Positions 8,475 to 18,701 of a DNA stretch of 64,000 nt are shown in pieces. Positions within the stretch are counted from its first letter, which is position 1. Each line of letters starts with the position of its first letter. The stretch covers positions 1,240,001-1,304,000 of the forward strand of contig CAVYXZ010000007.1 in NCBI GenBank assembly GCA_963772595.1. The letters are read 5' to 3'. A program made the position numbers and the translations under genes. The notes under the pieces are model-generated. The model was not told the origin of the DNA, ran no database searches, and worked only from the letters and a program-made list of their open reading frames with translations. Source of the stretch: CAVYXZ01 sp963772595. Lineage in GTDB: Bacteria > Chloroflexota > Anaerolineae > Aggregatilineales > Phototrophicaceae.

Positions 8475-11400
8475 CTAATCTTTCGTGGCGCGGACGACCG
8501 ATTCCAGCAGCAGCGTGCGCCGCACCGGCTTGATGAGGTAATCATGCACGCCCAGATCCACGTGCAAGCCATCAGAATCGGCCACCGACCAGACGATCAC
8601 CGGAATGTGCGCCGTCTGCGGGTTGCGCTTCAGCGCCCGCACGAACTCCCAGCCGCTGGTCTGGGGCATCAGCACGTCGGTCAGAATGGCGGCAGGCAGA
8701 AGCTGCTCAGCCAGGTCCAGCGCCCGCCGGGGATTGGTCAGGCCCAGGACGTGGAACTGCTCGTTATTGAGGTAATCCTTCGCCAGTAGAATGTCGTCTT
8801 TATCGTCATCCAGCACCAGCACCAGCTGCTTTTCCAGGTCTACCGCGTCCAGTTCCGCCGTCTCCGAGATCGGATTGAGCGGATCGTAAGGCAGCAGCAC
8901 GGTGAAGGTGCTGCCCTGGTCCGGCGCGCTTTCGACCCACATATAGCCCGCGTGCAGGGTCACGAACTGGTAGGAGATCGCCAGCCCCAACCCTGTGCCA
9001 GCATACTCACGGGCGCTGGAACCATCCACCTGCCGGAAGGCGTCGAAAATATAAGCCTGATCTTCCGGCGCGATGCCGATGCCCGTGTCGATCACACGCA
9101 GCATGATCCACTTGCCCTCCGGCACCGGCACGTGCAGCGGCGGCAGCCAGTTCTCACCCTCAACGTGATGATGGCGCAAATGGATAGGCCGCACCTCCAG
9201 CCTGACCTCCCCTGCCTGCGTGAACTTGATGGCATTGCCCAGCAGATTGGTAATCACCTGCCGGATGCGCTGCGAATCCGCCTGAATCTCCGGCAGATTG
9301 GTGGCGATGTCCTGCCTCAGCGTCAGACCCTTCTTCTCCGCCAGGAAGGTCACAGGCGTAATCGCCTGATCGATCAGGTCCTGCAAATAGACGAACTCCA
9401 GGTTGAGCTTCATCTGGCCAACCTCGATCTTGGAAATATCGAGGATGTTGTTAATCAGGTCCAGAAGCTGGTTGCTGTTGACCTCCACGCGCGACAGGCG
9501 GTGATACTGCGCCTCGTTGATCTCGCCGTAGTTGCCGTTTTTGAGCATGTCACTGTAGCCGATGATGGCGTTGAGCGGCGTGCGCAGTTCGTGGCTCATG
9601 TTCGCCAGGAACTCGCTCTTGAGCAGGTTGGCGGCACGAATCTCTTCGTAGAGATCGGCATTGGCAATCGCCAGGGCCAACTGCCGCGCAATCGTCATCA
9701 GCGTTTCCTGCTCCCAGGCGGTGAAGAAGCGCCGCCGCGCCATGCTGTGCAGGCCAATCGCCCCCAGCAGACGTTTGCGGGCGATCAAAGGCGCGACCAG
9801 CACCGAGACCACCCCGGTATGGTTCCAGGCGGTGCGCACCTGCGCGCTCATATCGCTCGAAGCCACGTCCTCAATGTAGACCGTCTGGCCCTCGTTCAGG
9901 CTTTCTTAAATCACCGGCTGCTTGACCAGCAGACGCAGACCCTGCGCGCCCATCTGCGGCCATTCGGCCACCAGTTGAATATCCGGCTGGGCGGCGTTCA
10001 TCAGCACCACGCCGCAGTGATCGGTCTTGAAAATGTCGGCCAAAGCTTGCGCGGCCAGGTGCAGAATCTCGTCGCGGTCCAGCGTCGAATTGACCATCGT
10101 CGAGATCTGGTGAATGGCAGCCAGGCGCAGATTGCGCTGCTGGAGTACCTCCATCGCCGCCTGCGACTGCGCGTGAGTCTGGGCGTTATGGATGGCGACC
10201 GCCGCCTGCCGGGCGACGGCGAAGGCTGCGCTGGCGTCCTGCTGGGTATAGGCTTTCTGGTCGGATTTGCACAGCGAAATAATGCCGATGCTGCGGTCAC
10301 CAATCACCAGCGGCACCAGCATACAGCCGAAGCCGCGCGGCCAGATTTCCTGCGTATCGCGCACGGAAAGCAGCGTCATCGTGTCGGGCGTCGCGCCCAG
10401 CACCATCGGCAGCCGCGATTCCAGCACGCGCTTGAGCAGATCATCCGGGCCAAGCTGGAGCTTGCGCCCGCGCAGCGCCGGGTCATAGCCTTTGGTGGCT
10501 GAGAAAACCAGCGAGGAATCGGGCATCGCCAGCATAATCGCCACCCGGTCATAGGCCACCACCCGCTCGATGTGATCCTGCACGCGGGCCAGGACCTCCT
10601 CGATTTGCAGGCTGGAGCCGACGTCGTGGCTCACGTCGATCAGTGTGTTGACGATGCGGCGGCGCTCCTGCTCGGTATCCACCAGCTGCGCGTTTTCCAG
10701 CGCTACCGAGAGGCAGCGGCCCAGCGTGGTCAGCAGGCTCAGGTCGGAATCGCTGTAGCTGACAGCCAGCGTGCTCGATACCACCAGAATCCCGGTGATG
10801 GACTGGTTGCGATTGTACAGCGGCACGCCCATCCAGGCCCGCGTCGAGGACTCGGCGATCTCCGCCAGGCCCTCCGTGCCCAATCCCAACGCCCCCAGAC
10901 GTGGGCGTTCAGCCAGCAGATCGTGGAAATACAGCGGGATGCCGTGCTAAATCAGGGCATAGCACAGGCTTTGCAAGGGCACCTGTTCGTCGGCTACAGG
11001 GCTGCGCTCATCCATGCTGAGCGGGAAGTGAAGTTCGCCGCGTTCGGCGTCGTAGAGGCCGACGAAGACCGACGAGGCCTCGAAATAGCGCGCAATGTAT
11101 TCGTAGAGGGCATCGTAATCCAGCGGGCTGAGCGCCTGGCTGACGTCCTGAATCAGATTCCAGGGCACGGGCCTGCCGCTCCACGCGGTACTGAACACGG
11201 TCACGCTGTAAGACCGCCGCCAGTTGATCCGCCAGCGTGCTGAGGGCATCCAGCGCGTCGTCATCAAAGGCCTCTGGCCGCTCCGCCCGGACGCAGATCG
11301 CGCCCAGCGTCATCCCCTCGAAGATGATCGGCATCCCCAGGAAGGATTCCGGCGGCGGCGCATCAGGGTCGAAGCCCTGGCTGTAGATCGACTGCTGCGG

Positions 11401-11679
11401 GGCGTGCTGCCAGGTGACCGGCTGGCCCTCGGCAATAATCTGTGCGATCAGGTCGCGTTCGGGTTCGAAAGGCAGGTGCAGCGGGCTTTGACCCGGCCCG
11501 GTAGTGTAGGTTTCTAGCTGGTCACTGGCGGCGTCATAGAACGCGATCAGGCCAGGGCCATAATGCTGCGCCATCCAATCCAGGAAGGCCTGCACTGCGC
11601 TGCCGGGTGTGACCGCATTCTCAAATATTGCCTGCACCTGGACCGTCTTCGCCATCGTCTCGCTTCGAATTTCTCCCAT
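8475..11679 (-). CDS. Four-GAF hybrid sensor histidine kinase, interrupted by stops and a frameshift
   Basis: Reassembled from 11679 downward this is about 1,067 residues: four consecutive GAF domains, then HisKA (EFLANMSHELRTPLNA, phospho-acceptor His), HATPase_c (DTGIGI and GTGLGL boxes) and a C-terminal receiver (acceptor Asp in LTDVLMP, Lys in YLIKPV). It is cytoplasmic with no membrane segments, so GAF ligands or redox state are probably sensed inside the cell. Three lesions split it: a likely extra base near 11163 (after VERQARAL), TAG at 10947-10949 and TAA at 9906-9908. Both stops fall where Gln codons fit (LI-Q-HGIP and VI-Q-ESLN). No partner regulator is adjacent. Confidence 0.8.
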
Positions 11680-11729
11680 TATGACACAAAATGAGCGCTT
11701 CGGGCTACGAATCCGCTATCGACAGGGCC

Positions 11730-12921
11730 TTAGCTGCACGCAGCGCGCCGCAGCGAATATTCAACGACCCCGACATTATCGACCTCGGATGTCTCCGGCA
11801 CCTGGCCCTGCGAGTCCACGATCACGGTGATGCGGTGCGTCTCCTGGTAGTAAGCGCTCACCGTCAGACGCATGATTAAGTCGTAGCTCTGGTCCGGCCC
11901 AAGCGGCGGGAAGGTCCCGATGGTCGAGCCTGTGACCGTGCCCGAACTGACGTGCAGATCTTGCAGCGAGATGGTCCCGCCGGTCTGGCTGGGGCCGCTG
12001 CCCGCATTGCGGATGCGCACGCGAATGGTGAAGGTTTCGGCACAGCGCGGCTGCGCCGGGTCCAGCGAGATGCTGTCGATCACCAGATTGGCCGCTGCGG
12101 GCGGCAGCGTGGGCACTGGGGTCTGTGTGGGTGGCGGTGGCGGAGGCGGCACGACGTTGGGCACGCTGCGCACATCGCCGCTGACACGCACCACACTGGG
12201 CGAAATCCAGCCCGCGCCTCCACCGGCCAGCCGGATCTGATACCAGCCGGAGCCAGTCGTGCTGATGCCGATAATCGTCGCCTGTTCGCCCACCGGCAGC
12301 GCCCCCACCACCGGGTAGCTGACGCTGTCCCCCTGGCGCACGTTGGCGTTGACCGTCGCTTCGACGCGCGGCGTCAGGTCCAGCGGGGTCGGAGTCGGCA
12401 CCAGAGTCGGGAAAACGGCAGAGGTGGGCAAGATGAACTCTGGCTGTTGGCGAGGCGGGCAGTTCCACCACAAGCGGCGTGGCGGTAACGACGAAGGGCG
12501 GCGGATTGTTCTCGATGCGCAGCGGACTCAGGATCACATAGACTGGCTGTCCGCCGCTGACGTTGATCGTCATACGCAGTTCATAGAGACCGTCGGGAGT
12601 CAGGGGCGTAGCGGTGTTCCACTGGCCCAGCGGCCCATCCACGACCGGCGTAGCGGCGGGCAGAGTCAGCGGCAGCCAGCTCAGCGCCTCATCCTCGCTG
12701 AGATCTGGATTGAGACTGCGGTACTCGACAAAGTAGCTGACCATATTGGCGAGGTTGGCCGTCCCGTAGAGCGTGACCTCGCCGCGCAGCACATAGACCG
12801 GCGGCGGCCAGGTGAAATGCGCGCCGGGATCCTGGTTGAATGCCTGTGCCTGCACCGCCAACAGAGGCAGAGCCAGCAGTAAAACAAAGATGTATTTCGC
12901 GCGCCGCAGCATGGTCAGCAC
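11730..12921 (-). CDS. Secreted SH3b/CARDB protein, frameshifted (paralogue A)
   Basis: From 12921 the protein has a signal peptide (FVLLLALPLLAVQAQA). Next comes an N-terminal beta domain with PPPVYVLRGEVTLYGTAN, a Thr/Pro linker and an SH3b domain (VNANVRQGDSVSYPVVGAL...GWYQIRLAGG). A polyproline stretch and a C-terminal CARDB-like domain (AETFTIRVRIRNAGSGP) complete it. The frame breaks near 12450 at VVELPAS; one extra C there would restore it into QQPEFILP. It is probably an exported envelope or wall-binding protein. The next gene upstream (12972-14102) is an intact paralogue with the same architecture. Confidence 0.75.
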
Positions 12922-12971
12922 CTCAGAAACAGGGCCGGGGCGACACAGTGGCCGCCCCGGTCAATCGGATA

Positions 12972-14102
12972 TTATGGATTGCTCAGGTGTGCGGTCAGAT
13001 TGAAGAAGTTGTTGTTTTCGTCAAGCTCCGCCACCTCATTATTGACATCCACCGCACAATTGGCCGTCACGTTATCGCCGCCGCCTTCGTTCAGCTTCAC
13101 CACCAGCGCGATAGTGATCTGGCTGTTGCCGCTCAGGCCGCCGTCGATAAAGCCGCTGAAGAAGGCATCCATTGGCGTGAAGTTGCAGGCCACCGACACC
13201 TTCGGCAGGGGAACCGGGCTGTTGTTGCGCACCGTCACCAGCGTCTGGAAACTCTCGCCCTCGACGATCTCGCGGTCGAAGTTGACGTTGGTAATCGTCG
13301 CATCTGGCAGCGGCGGAGTCGGCGACGCAATCGGAGTCGGCGTCCAGGGCGGGTTCATCCGGGGCAGGCTGCTCGTATCGCCGGAGATAATCACCACGCT
13401 GCCCGCGACCCAGCCCTGCTGGCCGTTGGGCATACGGATAACCCACCAGCCGCTGCCGGTGCTGCTGCGTCCGATCAAATTGACCTCATCGCCCTCTTCC
13501 AGCCCGCCGATGACTTCGTAAGCGGTGCTGTCCCCGGCGCGCACATTGGCGTTGATGCGGGCCACAGCGTGCGGCGCCAGGTCGAAGGCGGTCGGCGTGG
13601 GCAGCAGAGTCGGGAACTGCTGGGCCTGAGTCGGCAGCGACGCAGCGGTCGGCAGGGCAATCGCCGTCGGCGTGGCGAGGAAGGGCGGCAGCGTGTTCTC
13701 GACCCGCAGCGGGCTGACCCGTGCGTGAACCGCCGGGGCATTGTTCATGTTGATCGTCAGCCGCAGTTCGTAGAGGCCGTCCGGCACGGTCGCCATTGTC
13801 GTGTTCCAGGTCCCCAGGATGGCATCCACGACCGCGCTCTGGGCCGGTAGAGTCAGCGGGTTCCAGGGCACAGTGTCGTCCATCGGCGTGAAATCGTCGT
13901 TCAGACGGCGGAACTCCAGGAAATAGCTGTTCATGCCGGGTACGTTGGCCGTGCCGCGCACCTCGACCTCGCCGCGCAGGACGTACACTGGCGGCGGCCA
14001 GCTAATGTTAGCGTTGGGATCAGCGCTGTTCGGGAGCGGTTCAACCACCTGAAACGCCGCGCTAAACAGCAGTACACACAATAGAATCAGCTTCTTCAGC
14101 AT
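12972..14102 (-). CDS. Secreted SH3b/CARDB protein (paralogue B)
   Basis: This intact 376-residue paralogue of the neighbouring gene starts with a short signal peptide (KKLILLCVLLFSAAFQ). It continues with the same PPPVYVLRGEVEVRGTAN domain, a Thr/Pro linker, an SH3b domain (INANVRAGDSTAYEVIGGL, GWWVIRMPNGQQGW) and a C-terminal CARDB-like domain (FQTLVTVRNNSPVPLP). Only 50 bp separate it from paralogue A, so the pair is a tandem duplication and likely one operon. A TATACT -10 on the minus strand (plus 14125-14130) sits about 23 bp before the start. SH3b domains bind peptides or wall components; the partner is unknown. Confidence 0.8.
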   Translation of the reverse strand: MLKKLILLCVLLFSAAFQVVEPLPNSADPNANISWPPPVYVLRGEVEVRGTANVPGMNSYFLEFRRLNDDFTPMDDTVPWNPLTLPAQSAVVDAILGTWNTTMATVPDGLYELRLTINMNNAPAVHARVSPLRVENTLPPFLATPTAIALPTAASLPTQAQQFPTLLPTPTAFDLAPHAVARINANVRAGDSTAYEVIGGLEEGDEVNLIGRSSTGSGWWVIRMPNGQQGWVAGSVVIISGDTSSLPRMNPPWTPTPIASPTPPLPDATITNVNFDREIVEGESFQTLVTVRNNSPVPLPKVSVACNFTPMDAFFSGFIDGGLSGNSQITIALVVKLNEGGGDNVTANCAVDVNNEVAELDENNNFFNLTAHLSNP

Positions 14103-14124
14103 TCAATTCGTCCTCCGTTACTCA

Positions 14125-14253
14125 TAGTATAGTCTAAACTCGGCGCAGTCCTGTAATTTCATCTTAGGAGAAAGTAAGCCGCCGCGCAGTTCGCCTCGGA
14201 TACGCTCGGCCTACGCCCATCTTGATTTGCACCGGGACTCTCAGTATAGTCTA
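14125..14253. promoter_or_regulatory. Divergent promoter region with two AGTATAGTCTA sites
   Basis: The 11-mer AGTATAGTCTA occurs at about 14125 and again at 14243, in the region between the divergent paralogue B and map genes. Each contains TATAGT on the plus strand and TATACT on the minus strand, so either could act as a -10 box. The repetition also fits a pair of regulator sites. Confidence 0.35.
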
Positions 14254-14325
14254 GGGCGTTCGCTTGCTCATCCTCCACAAGGATCATATGTCGGGCGACA
14301 TCTGCTTGCTATAAGGAATATGTCC

Positions 14326-15072
14326 ATGTCCATCGACAACGACCACGACATCAAAGGCCTGATGAAAATCGGGCAAATCGTCACGCTGACCATGCAGCAC
14401 ATGGCGGCTGCGATGCAACCCGGCATGACGACTAAAGCGCTGGACGACATCGGCGCGGCTTTCCTGGCGGAACACAGCGCGCGTTCGGCCCCTATTCTGA
14501 CCTATAACTTCCCCGGCCACACCTGCATCAGCATCAACGACGAAGCGGCGCACGGCATCCCCGGCTCGCGCGTCATCGAAGCGGGCGATCTGGTCAACAT
14601 TGACGTCTCGGCTGAGTTGGACGGTTATTTCGCCGATACGGGCGGCAGTTACGCCGTGCCCCCGGTCGCGCCGGAAAGTCAGCGTCTGCTGGACACGACG
14701 AAGCGCGCGCTGAACGCGGCGGTCGAGGCAGTGCGGGCGGGCGAGCCGATCAACGTCATCGGCAAGGCGGTCGAATCGGTCGCCAAACCGGCAGGCTACC
14801 AGATCATCCGCGAACTGGGCGGGCACGGGGTCGGGCGCAAGCTGCACGAAGCCCCGCACGCCGTCCCCCATCATTACGTGAAACGCAACCGCTTTCGCCT
14901 GCGCGAGGGCATGGTCATGACGCTGGAACCCTTCCTGACCATGGGTGCGATCCACGTCAATACCGACCCGGATGGCTGGACCCTGCGCACCACCGACGGC
15001 AGCCTGGCCGCCCAGTACGAGCACACCATCATCATCACCAAAGGCCGGCCCATCCTGGTCACGGCGGTGTAG
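14326..15072 (+). CDS. map: Type I methionine aminopeptidase
   Basis: This 248-residue enzyme removes N-terminal Met from nascent proteins. The dinuclear metal ligands are visible: Asp in VNIDVSAE, Asp in FADTGGSY, His in GGHGVGR, Glu in TLEPF and Glu in QYEHTI. The substrate His is in TYNFPGHTCIS. AAGGA at 14313-14317 is eight bases from the ATG at 14326; the ATG at 14320 is also possible but sits too close. The open frame back to 14227 is probably not translated. It has no zinc-finger N-terminal extension, so it is a minimal bacterial type. Confidence 0.92.
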   Translation: MSIDNDHDIKGLMKIGQIVTLTMQHMAAAMQPGMTTKALDDIGAAFLAEHSARSAPILTYNFPGHTCISINDEAAHGIPGSRVIEAGDLVNIDVSAELDGYFADTGGSYAVPPVAPESQRLLDTTKRALNAAVEAVRAGEPINVIGKAVESVAKPAGYQIIRELGGHGVGRKLHEAPHAVPHHYVKRNRFRLREGMVMTLEPFLTMGAIHVNTDPDGWTLRTTDGSLAAQYEHTIIITKGRPILVTAV

Positions 15073-15096
15073 GCAGCGTCCTCAATGCACTGAAAC

Positions 15097-15201
15097 CCCC
15101 ATCCCCGGCCCCTTCTCCCTCAGTGCGAAGGGGAGAAAACCACGAGTCTGCTTTTGAAAGTCCCTCGCCCTGAGGGAGGGGGATCTAGGGTGAGGGCTAA
15201 T
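15097..15201. repeat. REP-like palindromic repeat
   Basis: A C-rich arm (CCCCGGCCCCTTCTCCCTCA) and a G-rich arm (CTGAGGGAGGGGGATC) face each other around CGAAGGGGAG. This is a typical extragenic palindromic element between convergent map and the following minus-strand gene. Confidence 0.55.
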
Positions 15202-15271
15202 CAGGCGCAGAGAAGCCCCTAGCTGGAAAACCGCATTATCGAACCGGCTACTTGAAGCCCCGCTAAACTGT

Positions 15272-16040
15272 TCAGCCCACTGCCTGCGCGGCATCGCCGA
15301 TCAGCATCGATTCGACCAGCGCGTCCAGCATATGCAGATTCGGCGTAAACTGCTCCGGCGCAAGCGTGTTCAACTGGCCGACCGTCTGATCCAACTGCGT
15401 CTGGAAGGTCGCCGGATCCACAGCCGAGGCGTCCGGCGTCTCCGGCAGGATATTGCTGCGTACCGGGAACTGTGCCGAAACGTAATATTGTCCATCGGCG
15501 CTCAGCCCCTGAAAGGTATAGTAGATCTCCGAGTCCGACAGGGGCCAGGGACCCTGAGCGTAAGCGGTCAGGTAGCGGATGCCCTCGCCCCCGCCGAAGC
15601 TCAGCCGGGCCACCTGCGCGTGGAAGACCTGCTGCGCGTTCACCTGCGGCAGATAGGGCAGGCTCGCGGCTGAGTCCAGCGCGGTGCTCCCGCCCAGCAG
15701 CGATATGCATTTGCTGAAGCTGGGCGCTCACCTGCTCGCCGCCAACTGCCTCGTAATCGGACACCGGGAAGAGCATCACCCGGCCCGGCATCAGGTCGCG
15801 GTTCTGCGGATAATCTTGCAGCGTGATCTGCGTGTACTGCGGCAGCAGGCCCCACCAGGGCAGATCCTGGCTCGGATCCACTGCCGGAATCGTCTCCAGG
15901 CTGAGCGCGCTGCCCAGGCTGGCGTCGTAGCTCAAGCTGATATTCTGATAACTGACGGTGATGGTTTCCGGCAGCGCGGGCTGTGCCACCACCGGAACGC
16001 ACATGACAAGACTGACAAAGAACAGGGCTATGGCTCGCAT
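15272..16040 (-). CDS. Secreted protein of unknown function, frameshifted
   Basis: I start at the ATG at 16040, preceded by AGGAAA; 16055 is an alternative. The protein opens with a signal peptide (MRAIALFFVSLVMCVPVVAQ) and continues into beta-rich sequence with VSYQNISLSYDASLGSALSL and a QVFHAQVARLSFGGG strand. Around 15700 the frame changes (QMHIAAG to LLGGSTALDSAA), which one extra base would explain. Total length would be about 256 residues. No catalytic motif is visible. Similar short secreted proteins often accompany SH3b proteins in this phylum, but no function can be given. Confidence 0.6.
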
Positions 16041-16222
16041 CGGAGTTTCCTGCATGGCTGTTTTTCTCAGTTTAGAACACAGCCTTTGCAGAGACCCCAG
16101 TCATTAGGACGAGTTTCTCTAGGCCACTCGTCTAATTCGACTTATCCACAACAGGCGACTGGAAAGCCGAAGACTCAGCCGTTCATGGCGATCTTGAAAC
16201 GAGATCTATAGGAAAAGGGGAA

Positions 16223-17365
16223 TCAACCCTGCACGAGGTAGCTGCGGTAGGCAGGCCGCGTCCCCAGACGGGTGGTGAAGGTCGCGCCAAGGCCGACCGT
16301 CCCCAGCACCAGCAGCACCAGGAAGGCGGCGAAGCGGCTCACGCTGTTAAGCGCCAGCAGGTTCCAGGCCAGCAGCATCGAGATATTGCCGACGGCGGCG
16401 ATCACCAGCGGCGGCAGATTGCTGCGGCCCATGCGCTGCAAGATCAGGTCGCCGATAATCAGCGTCACCGTGATCCACCCGGCCAGCAGCATCCCGCAGA
16501 ACAGCAGCACGATGAGCAAGTATAACGGCACGATCACGATGCCCAGCGGCGGCAGCGCCACCAGCAGCAGGCCCAGCGCCACGCTCACCCCGGCGGCCAG
16601 CAGCAGAATCACAAAGCCGGTCCCGCCCAGCCCACGCGGATTACGGCGAATGGCCTCTTCGATGTAGCTGATCTGGCGCGGGAACACCACCACCGCCAGA
16701 ATCGACAGGCCGGAGAGCGCCAGCGAAGCAAAAGTCGAGAAGATCACGTAGGCCACCGCCCCACCCAGTGTCAGGTTCAGCAGCGGCAGGATGACTTCCG
16801 GGTTGCGCAGCGTCTCCAGCGTCTGAGTTGAAGCGAAGAAATCGTGAGTATCGCAGTGCCCGCTCGACGAGCTGGATTGCTCGACCACTGTCGCGCCGCC
16901 GGTATTCAGCACTTGATCGACGCAGATGTTCTGGCTCTGCCAGGTCGGTTCGGTGTACAGCAGCAGTTCCGCACCGCGCATGTTCAGGCTGCCGTTGATG
17001 ACGCCATGCACCTCGGCCTGCTTGGAGAGGAACATCACGTTGCCGCTGACGACCGCCTCCGGCCCCAGCGTGACCTTATCAGACAGCACCGTCAGGTCAC
17101 CGTCAATGCGGCCATTCAAATAAACCTCTGACGCGATCAATGCTGCGTTGCCGCGCACCTCGCTGTCGGCGTCGAAGTTCACCGTGTCGGCCAGCACCAC
17201 CAGGCCAGAGTCCGTCACGCCGCTCAGGCTGTAATCCTGCTCGAAGGCCACTGCGTCATGCGACTCCAGCGGGCCTCGAGACAACAGTTGCCGGGCCGCA
17301 GTCGCCAGGGCGACCACACCGACAATCAGCAGCCCTAAAGTTAACCAGGCTTTTCCGCGCATCAT
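16223..17365 (-). CDS. Bactofilin-like polymer-forming membrane protein
   Basis: The 380-residue protein begins with one hydrophobic helix (8-25). A right-handed beta-helix-like region of bactofilin type spans ~45-130, with repeats such as GRIDGDLTVLSDKVTLG and AVVSGNVMFLSKQAEVHG. Four to five membrane helices follow (about 190-360). Bactofilin-like regions assemble into cytoskeletal or surface polymers. The gene begins 4 bp after the anti-sigma-like gene, in a sigma / anti-sigma / this gene operon. The context suggests a membrane or envelope stress function. Confidence 0.75.
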   Translation of the reverse strand: MMRGKAWLTLGLLIVGVVALATAARQLLSRGPLESHDAVAFEQDYSLSGVTDSGLVVLADTVNFDADSEVRGNAALIASEVYLNGRIDGDLTVLSDKVTLGPEAVVSGNVMFLSKQAEVHGVINGSLNMRGAELLLYTEPTWQSQNICVDQVLNTGGATVVEQSSSSSGHCDTHDFFASTQTLETLRNPEVILPLLNLTLGGAVAYVIFSTFASLALSGLSILAVVVFPRQISYIEEAIRRNPRGLGGTGFVILLLAAGVSVALGLLLVALPPLGIVIVPLYLLIVLLFCGMLLAGWITVTLIIGDLILQRMGRSNLPPLVIAAVGNISMLLAWNLLALNSVSRFAAFLVLLVLGTVGLGATFTTRLGTRPAYRSYLVQG

Positions 17366-17369
17366 AACC

Positions 17370-17933
17370 TCATGTTCCGCTCTGCGGCGGCTCAGCAGCC
17401 CGGCGGCGCGGACTGTAGCGCAGCAGCCACAGCAGTGCCACCGGGATCAAGGCCACCAACAGCAGATTGACGATTGGATTGGCGCTCAACAGCGCCTGCA
17501 AACGCAGCAGCAGTTCCTGGCCCAGGTTCACGATCACTTCCAGCAGCGCCAGCACCTGCTGCACCACTGCCGCCAGGCCCAGGCCGCTCGTCAGCGCGGC
17601 GATCACCAGCCAGACGACCAGAATCAGAATCGGGATCATCACCCCGGCCACCAGCGCCAGGCCCACCGCCAGCGCCAGACCGGAGACTCGTGAGAGGCGG
17701 CGCATATCCACCATCTCAGCCAGATCGCCCAGGTTCGCCAGAATCTTGGCGGCCATTCCCTGCGGCGCGCGCGCCTGCGGGGCCTCGCGCAGCATCGAAT
17801 CGACCTGGTGCAGCCGGTTATAGACCTGGGCCGCATCGGCATCTTCCTGCAAATGCTGGCGCAGCACGGCAGCTTCTTCCGCCGTCAGGTCTTCATCCAG
17901 CCCACGCTGCATGAGTTGATCGCGTCGTGCCAT
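17370..17933 (-). CDS. Anti-sigma-factor-like membrane protein
   Basis: The start ATG at 17933 overlaps the sigma factor TGA (TGATG), a sign of translational coupling. The N-terminal ~60 residues (DEDLTAEEAAVLRQHLQEDA) resemble the zf-HC2 anti-sigma helical domain but lack its Cys/His zinc ligands. Two hydrophobic regions follow (about 88-120 and 155-175). The likely role is to hold the adjacent ECF sigma factor at the membrane. This is inferred mainly from position, since the sequence match is weak. Confidence 0.65.
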   Translation of the reverse strand: MARRDQLMQRGLDEDLTAEEAAVLRQHLQEDADAAQVYNRLHQVDSMLREAPQARAPQGMAAKILANLGDLAEMVDMRRLSRVSGLALAVGLALVAGVMIPILILVVWLVIAALTSGLGLAAVVQQVLALLEVIVNLGQELLLRLQALLSANPIVNLLLVALIPVALLWLLRYSPRRRAAEPPQSGT

Positions 17934-18568
17934 CACAGCCTCTCCAGTAGCGGTCGTATAAGCTGGCTGTAGGGTGACGACTGGCTCTCCAGTGAACTGG
18001 CAAGGGCCTGCCGCGCCCGGAACAGGCGGCTTTTAATCGCGCTCTCGGTCGTATCCAGGGTATCGGCGATCTCGGCATAGGAGTAATCGTACCAGTAGCG
18101 CAAAACCACTGCCGAACGATAATCTGGGCTGAGACCATCCAGCAGCGCTTGAATGGCCCGGCTGTGTTCGTGCTCGATAGTCGCGTCCTCCGGCTCCGGC
18201 TCATCACTGCTGAGGCGGATATTCGGCGGCAGCGGCTCATCCAGCGACAGCCAGGTCAGCCGCCGCTTACGCAGCCGGTCAATGCAGTGGTTCGACGCAA
18301 TCGACAGCAGCCAGGTCTTGAACGAACGGGCAGGATCATAGCGATCCATATTCAGGTAGGCCCGCAGAAAGGCTTCCTGGGCAGCATCTTCCGCTTCCGT
18401 GCGCTCGCTCAACATGCGGTAGCACAGGTTATAGACCGCGTTCTGATACGTGTTCACCAGTTCCGCAAAAGCCTCCTGATTACCGTTCAGCGTCTCCTCT
18501 ACCCATTGGAGAATGACGGGGTCTTCCACGGTCTGCCAATCCCTCACATGCCGCGCGTGCGGCGGCAT
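17933..18568 (-). CDS. ECF-type RNA polymerase sigma factor
   Basis: This 211-residue protein has sigma region 2 (about 38-102, with YRMLSERTEAEDAAQEAFLR and FKTWLLSIASNHCIDRLRKR). Sigma-70 region 4 spans about 142-190, with DYRSAVVLRYWYDYSYAEIA and ESAIKSRLFRARQAL. It directs transcription of a specific stress or envelope regulon. The coupled downstream gene is the probable cognate anti-sigma factor and the next a bactofilin-like protein, forming one operon. No autoregulatory promoter could be recognised upstream. Confidence 0.9.
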   Translation of the reverse strand: MPPHARHVRDWQTVEDPVILQWVEETLNGNQEAFAELVNTYQNAVYNLCYRMLSERTEAEDAAQEAFLRAYLNMDRYDPARSFKTWLLSIASNHCIDRLRKRRLTWLSLDEPLPPNIRLSSDEPEPEDATIEHEHSRAIQALLDGLSPDYRSAVVLRYWYDYSYAEIADTLDTTESAIKSRLFRARQALASSLESQSSPYSQLIRPLLERL

Positions 18569-18701
18569 CTAACACGCTATACGCATCCACCGCGCGAAAG
18601 TTGCGTGCTCCTTCAACAAAGATTCTACCTTCTCATCATAGCGTGCCTGCTGTACTTTTGACACGGTTCGTTTGACACTAACCACGGTGGAGGCCAGTGC
18701 C

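Noticed and set aside
8952..10502. Long open frame (516 codons) on the plus strand opposite the hybrid kinase
   Set aside because: It is a G+C-rich antisense shadow. The opposite strand has clear GAF/HisKA/REC motifs and the antisense translation has none.
6822..10949. Reassignment of TAG/TAA to Gln as an explanation for the internal stops
   Set aside because: Intact genes in the window end with TAA and TAG (for example 5087, 5492, 34318 and 46473-47760 region), so the code is standard.
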